64,000 nucleotides of DNA from Terriglobia bacterium (GTDB lineage Bacteria; Acidobacteriota; Terriglobia; Terriglobales; Acidobacteriaceae): assembly GCA_020073565.1 (NCBI GenBank), contig JAIQEY010000016.1, positions 39,214-103,213 on the forward strand, in the 5' to 3' direction. Shown here in pieces: positions 61,832-64,000 of this stretch (within the stretch, counting starts at the first letter, position 1; every line of letters starts with the position of its first letter). The translations under genes were made by a program, and so were the position numbers. Under the pieces are notes generated by a model. That model did no database searches, had not been told where the DNA came from, and saw nothing but the letters and a program-made list of their open reading frames with translations.

Positions 61832-61927
61832 GCGGACATTGTCGGGGAGAGCGGGCCAGAGATGAAGAGCCGGAAAGTGACCCAACCAAGGTAATCCGGC
61901 AAAGCATATGCAGGTGAAAAGAGAAAG

Positions 61928-61955
61928 GCCGGGCTGTTCGGCCCGGCTCTTCGTG
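61928..61955 (-). terminator. Rho-independent terminator
   Basis: Read on the minus strand, GCCGGGC/GCCCGGC with a 6-base loop is followed by CTTTCTCTTTTC. It would end the transcript of the 78-aa gene upstream (62023-62259). Confidence 0.8.
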
Positions 61956-62022
61956 ATGAGAAACTGTCCAAGTGCTCAGTTAAGCGCGAATCAGTTTCCC
62001 TTTAACCTCGTGGTTGCAAAAC

Positions 62023-62259
62023 TTACATGACCAGCGCAAGCCCTTCGAGTTCGCGCTCGAGGACAGGCAGAGAACAACCTGATATTTCCACCCTGCCGGC
62101 GGCATCGAGTGCAGCTTGCTGGGAAACGCCGTAACCGCGCCCCATCAGAAAAACCTGCAGAAGCTCGGCTGCGTCCCGGGAATCGATCATTCCGCCCTGC
62201 AAAAGGTCGTTTCGCAAAGCGCATAATTCTGTCACCGTAAATCTGTCTTTGTCTTTCAT
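62023..62259 (-). CDS. hypothetical protein, 78 aa
   Basis: The ATG at 62259 sits behind GGAGGTGAG, a strong site that rules out the longer frame to 62271. The 78-aa helical protein (FTVTELCALRNDLLQGG, RDAAELLQVFLMGRGYGVS) has no recognised domain. A good terminator follows. The function is unknown. Confidence 0.65.
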   Translation of the reverse strand: MKDKDRFTVTELCALRNDLLQGGMIDSRDAAELLQVFLMGRGYGVSQQAALDAAGRVEISGCSLPVLERELEGLALVM

Positions 62260-62522
62260 GGCCGTTCTCACCTCCGACCGTTACTCACTTGTTCAATTAG
62301 ACTCATCGGCAACCTGATACGTTGCATGCAATTAGAATGCCGTAACTTTGGTCTACTAAAGCACACGGAACTCCAGAGTCTCTAAATGTTGAAACACGAG
62401 GAAATACAAGGAGTTGCGGGAAAATCGTCAGGTAGGGAGCTCAAACAGGGTGACGCGCCGTGTTGCCAAGATGACACTAAGTGTCGTTCCGGCCTGGGCC
62501 AAAAACCGACCAAGCGGTAGGT
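62260..62522. other. intergenic region, no supported gene
   Basis: A less GC-rich 263-base stretch that contains the strong ribosome-binding site of the 78-aa gene. A possible 44-codon frame at 62386-62520 has no ribosome-binding site and is not annotated. Confidence 0.5.
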
Positions 62523-62693
62523 TTATGCCGCGTCGATCGTAGCGGCGTCGATCAACAAGATCGGGATGCCGTCCTGAATGGGATAAACGCGGCGGCAGAC
62601 GCCGCATTTCAAACTTTCCCCGTTTTCTTTCAGGACCATCGGCTTCTTGCAAACCGGGCAGACGAGGATGTCGAGAAGATCCTGGGAAATCAT
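62523..62693 (-). CDS. Trm112-family zinc-ribbon protein
   Basis: A 56-aa protein from the ATG at 62693: DLLDILVCPVCKKP, LKCGVCRRVYPIQDGIPILL. The two CxxC pairs form a zinc ribbon of the Trm112/YcaR type (UPF0434). Such proteins often occur near lpxK or methyltransferases and may activate a methyltransferase partner. Upstream in-frame residues to 62792 lack family support. It is divergent from folD. Confidence 0.85.
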   Translation of the reverse strand: MISQDLLDILVCPVCKKPMVLKENGESLKCGVCRRVYPIQDGIPILLIDAATIDAA

Positions 62694-62791
62694 AGCGGAC
62701 CCATTGTAGCGCTGAATGCGCGCAGAAACATGCCGCTTCATCTGCGATAGAATCGCATCTCTTCCAATCGAACGAGATGCGATGAGGTGCA

Positions 62792-63712
62792 ATGACCGCC
62801 AGAATTCTTGATGGCAACAAAATGGCCGCCGAAATTCGCGTAGAAGTGGCGGCTGAAGTGAGAGCTCTGGCGGCGAGTGGCGTCCGCCCCGGGCTGGCGG
62901 TGGTGTTGGTGGGCACGAATCCGGCGTCGGAAGTTTATGTGCGCGGCAAGGTCAAAAGCTCGGAAGAAGTCGGGCTGTACAGTGAAAAGCACACGCCCTC
63001 CGAAACCGCAACGACCGACGCATTGCTGGCACTGATCGCCGACCTGAACAGCCGCGAAGAGATCGACGGCATTCTAGTCCAATTGCCCCTGCCTCCGCAG
63101 ATCGATGCGAAAAGGGTACTGCTGGCGGTCGATCCGGCCAAGGACGTAGATGGTTTTCACCCTATGAATGTGGGATATCTCTCAACCCAGCGTCCCGGCC
63201 TGGTGCCGTGCACGCCCGCTGGGGTCATGGAAATCCTGAAGCGCGGCGGTGTGCCGGTGGCGGGGCAGGAAGCGGTGGTGGTGGGCCGCAGCGACATTGT
63301 CGGAAAGCCGGTTGCGATGCTGCTGCTCAATCAGAATGCCACCGTCACCGTCTGCCACTCGAAGACGCGCGATCTGCCGGGAGTTTGCCGGCGGGCCGAC
63401 ATCCTGGTGGCGGCGATCGGACGGGCCGGGATGGTCACGCGCGACTATGTGAAGCCGGGCGCAACCGTGATCGACGTGGGCACTAATAAAGTCAGCGACC
63501 GGAAGGAATTCGACCGCTTCTTTGCCGGGAACAAAAAGCGGGAAGAAACGTTTCTGACGAGAGGATCGACGCTAGTGGGAGATGTGCATCCCGAGGTAGC
63601 GGAAGTCGCGGGAGCGATCACGCCCGTGCCCGGCGGAGTGGGGCCGCTGACCATCGCGATGCTGATGGCGAACACGGTGAAGGCGGCGAAGTTGCGGAGA
63701 AGTCAGAAGTAA
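62792..63712 (+). CDS. folD: methylene-tetrahydrofolate dehydrogenase/cyclohydrolase
   Basis: FolD interconverts 5,10-methylene-, methenyl- and 10-formyl-tetrahydrofolate. The catalytic VRGKVKSSEEVG (Lys in the family KxxxxxxxG pattern, about residue 51-60), LVQLPLPPQID, GRSDIVGKP and PVPGGVGPLTIAM are all present in 306 aa. The C-terminal residues (RRSQK and the stop codon) are made by the first two units of a heptamer repeat. Confidence 0.95.
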   Translation: MTARILDGNKMAAEIRVEVAAEVRALAASGVRPGLAVVLVGTNPASEVYVRGKVKSSEEVGLYSEKHTPSETATTDALLALIADLNSREEIDGILVQLPLPPQIDAKRVLLAVDPAKDVDGFHPMNVGYLSTQRPGLVPCTPAGVMEILKRGGVPVAGQEAVVVGRSDIVGKPVAMLLLNQNATVTVCHSKTRDLPGVCRRADILVAAIGRAGMVTRDYVKPGATVIDVGTNKVSDRKEFDRFFAGNKKREETFLTRGSTLVGDVHPEVAEVAGAITPVPGGVGPLTIAMLMANTVKAAKLRRSQK

Positions 63713-63837
63713 GAAGTCAAAAGTATGAAGTCAGATTGCAGAAGTTAAGAGCCGCGAGCTGTAAGCAACTGCAATCGTTTCCGGCTCGCAGCCCTTCTAC
63801 TTCTTCAATCTGACTTCATACTTTTGACTTCTCACAG
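63698..63837. repeat. heptanucleotide repeat with a 27-bp inverted repeat
   Basis: Units AGAAGTC, AGAAGTA, AGAAGTC, AAAAGTA, TGAAGTC, AGATTGC, AGAAGTT (63698-63746). A perfect 27-base inverted copy of 63712-63738 lies at 63806-63832. It separates folD and coaE and supplies the folD stop codon. Confidence 0.9.
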
Positions 63838-63848
63838 GTGAATTCCAC

Positions 63849-64000
63849 TTGCTAAAGATCGGCCTTACGGGCGGGATTGCGAGCGGCAAATCCGTGGTCG
63901 GCGAGATGTTGATCAAACTTGGGGCGCACGTGATCCAGGCGGACTTGGTTGCTCAGTGGCTCATGTATCCAGGGCGGCCCGTTTATGAAGAAGTCGTGCG
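63849..64000 (+). CDS. coaE: dephospho-CoA kinase, partial
   Basis: CoaE phosphorylates dephospho-CoA, the last step of coenzyme A synthesis. The frame starts at a TTG (63849) with AGGTGA 8 bases upstream and runs off the right edge with 50 codons. The P-loop GLTGGIASGKS (about residues 5-15) and the GAHVIQADLVA segment are diagnostic. The C-terminal part lies outside the window. Its leader is the right arm of the heptamer repeat. Confidence 0.9.
   Translation, partial: MLKIGLTGGIASGKSVVGEMLIKLGAHVIQADLVAQWLMYPGRPVYEEVV

Noticed and set aside
62386..62520. 44-codon frame with Cys-rich end, possible peptide precursor
   Set aside because: No ribosome-binding site and no modifying enzyme nearby.

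Overview
The window reads as a chromosomal segment of a GC-rich Gram-negative bacterium. It most resembles the Acidobacteriota (Terriglobia/Koribacter-like), but that is an inference. It rests on three things: outer-membrane and LPS genes (lptD, waaA, lpxK, split heptose kinase and adenylyltransferase); gene neighbourhoods and small proteins I associate with that phylum; and an unusual density of short intergenic palindromes and heptanucleotide repeats. There are no rRNA genes, convincing tRNAs, CRISPR arrays, prophage or intact insertion sequences. About 59 protein genes can be supported, most of them housekeeping.

Layout. 1-6.7 kb: a hypothetical gene cut by the left edge, gyrA, a membrane metallophosphoesterase and a secreted protein. 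6.9-11.1 kb: an argR-argF-argG-argH operon with two ARG boxes on its leader. 11.3-15.7 kb: bifunctional rel, a sugar-nucleotide epimerase-like protein and an RDD membrane protein. 15.8-21.3 kb: lptD, larE, a DsbA-like thioredoxin and a SurA-like lipoprotein. 21.4-30.2 kb: gatB, a secreted protein, then a tightly overlapping LPS-core operon (waaA, lpxK, hldA, hldC, heptosyltransferase) running into a methyltransferase-like membrane protein and a DUF3108-like protein. 30.3-36.8 kb: an orphan gene, ggt, a TIM-barrel protein, asnS, a frameshifted GxxExxY (PD-(D/E)XK-like) gene bracketed by inverted repeats, and arginase. 36.9-43.4 kb: a CsgG-like protein, a secreted protein, a glycosyltransferase, ddl, a 40-aa basic protein, and a SAM-I riboswitch controlling a threonine-synthase-like enzyme plus a ThiS/MoaD sulfur carrier. 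43.4-52.7 kb: ruvA, a dipeptidase, a kinase-receiver-PilZ fusion, and nadD, rsfS and rlmH with extra genes between them. 52.8-56.8 kb: cobO, accD, folC and an acyltransferase. 56.9-60.4 kb: a lipoprotein RNase A-like toxin with its immunity gene, divergent from an AMP-ligase/ACP/acyltransferase fusion. 60.4-64 kb: a membrane protein, two small proteins, folD and the start of coaE.

The most notable points are these. (i) The toxin/immunity pair pairs a type II signal peptide with a CdiA-CT-like RNase fold. (ii) The SAM-riboswitch operon suggests homocysteine synthesis from O-phosphohomoserine using protein-bound sulfur. (iii) Several repeat families of period 7 or palindromic type sit at gene borders, and in several genes (ruvA, folC, an acyltransferase, an AMP-ligase, the thrC-like tail) lie in frame inside the coding sequence. 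(iv) GyrA carries Asn-Leu at the positions equivalent to E. coli Asp82-Ser83.
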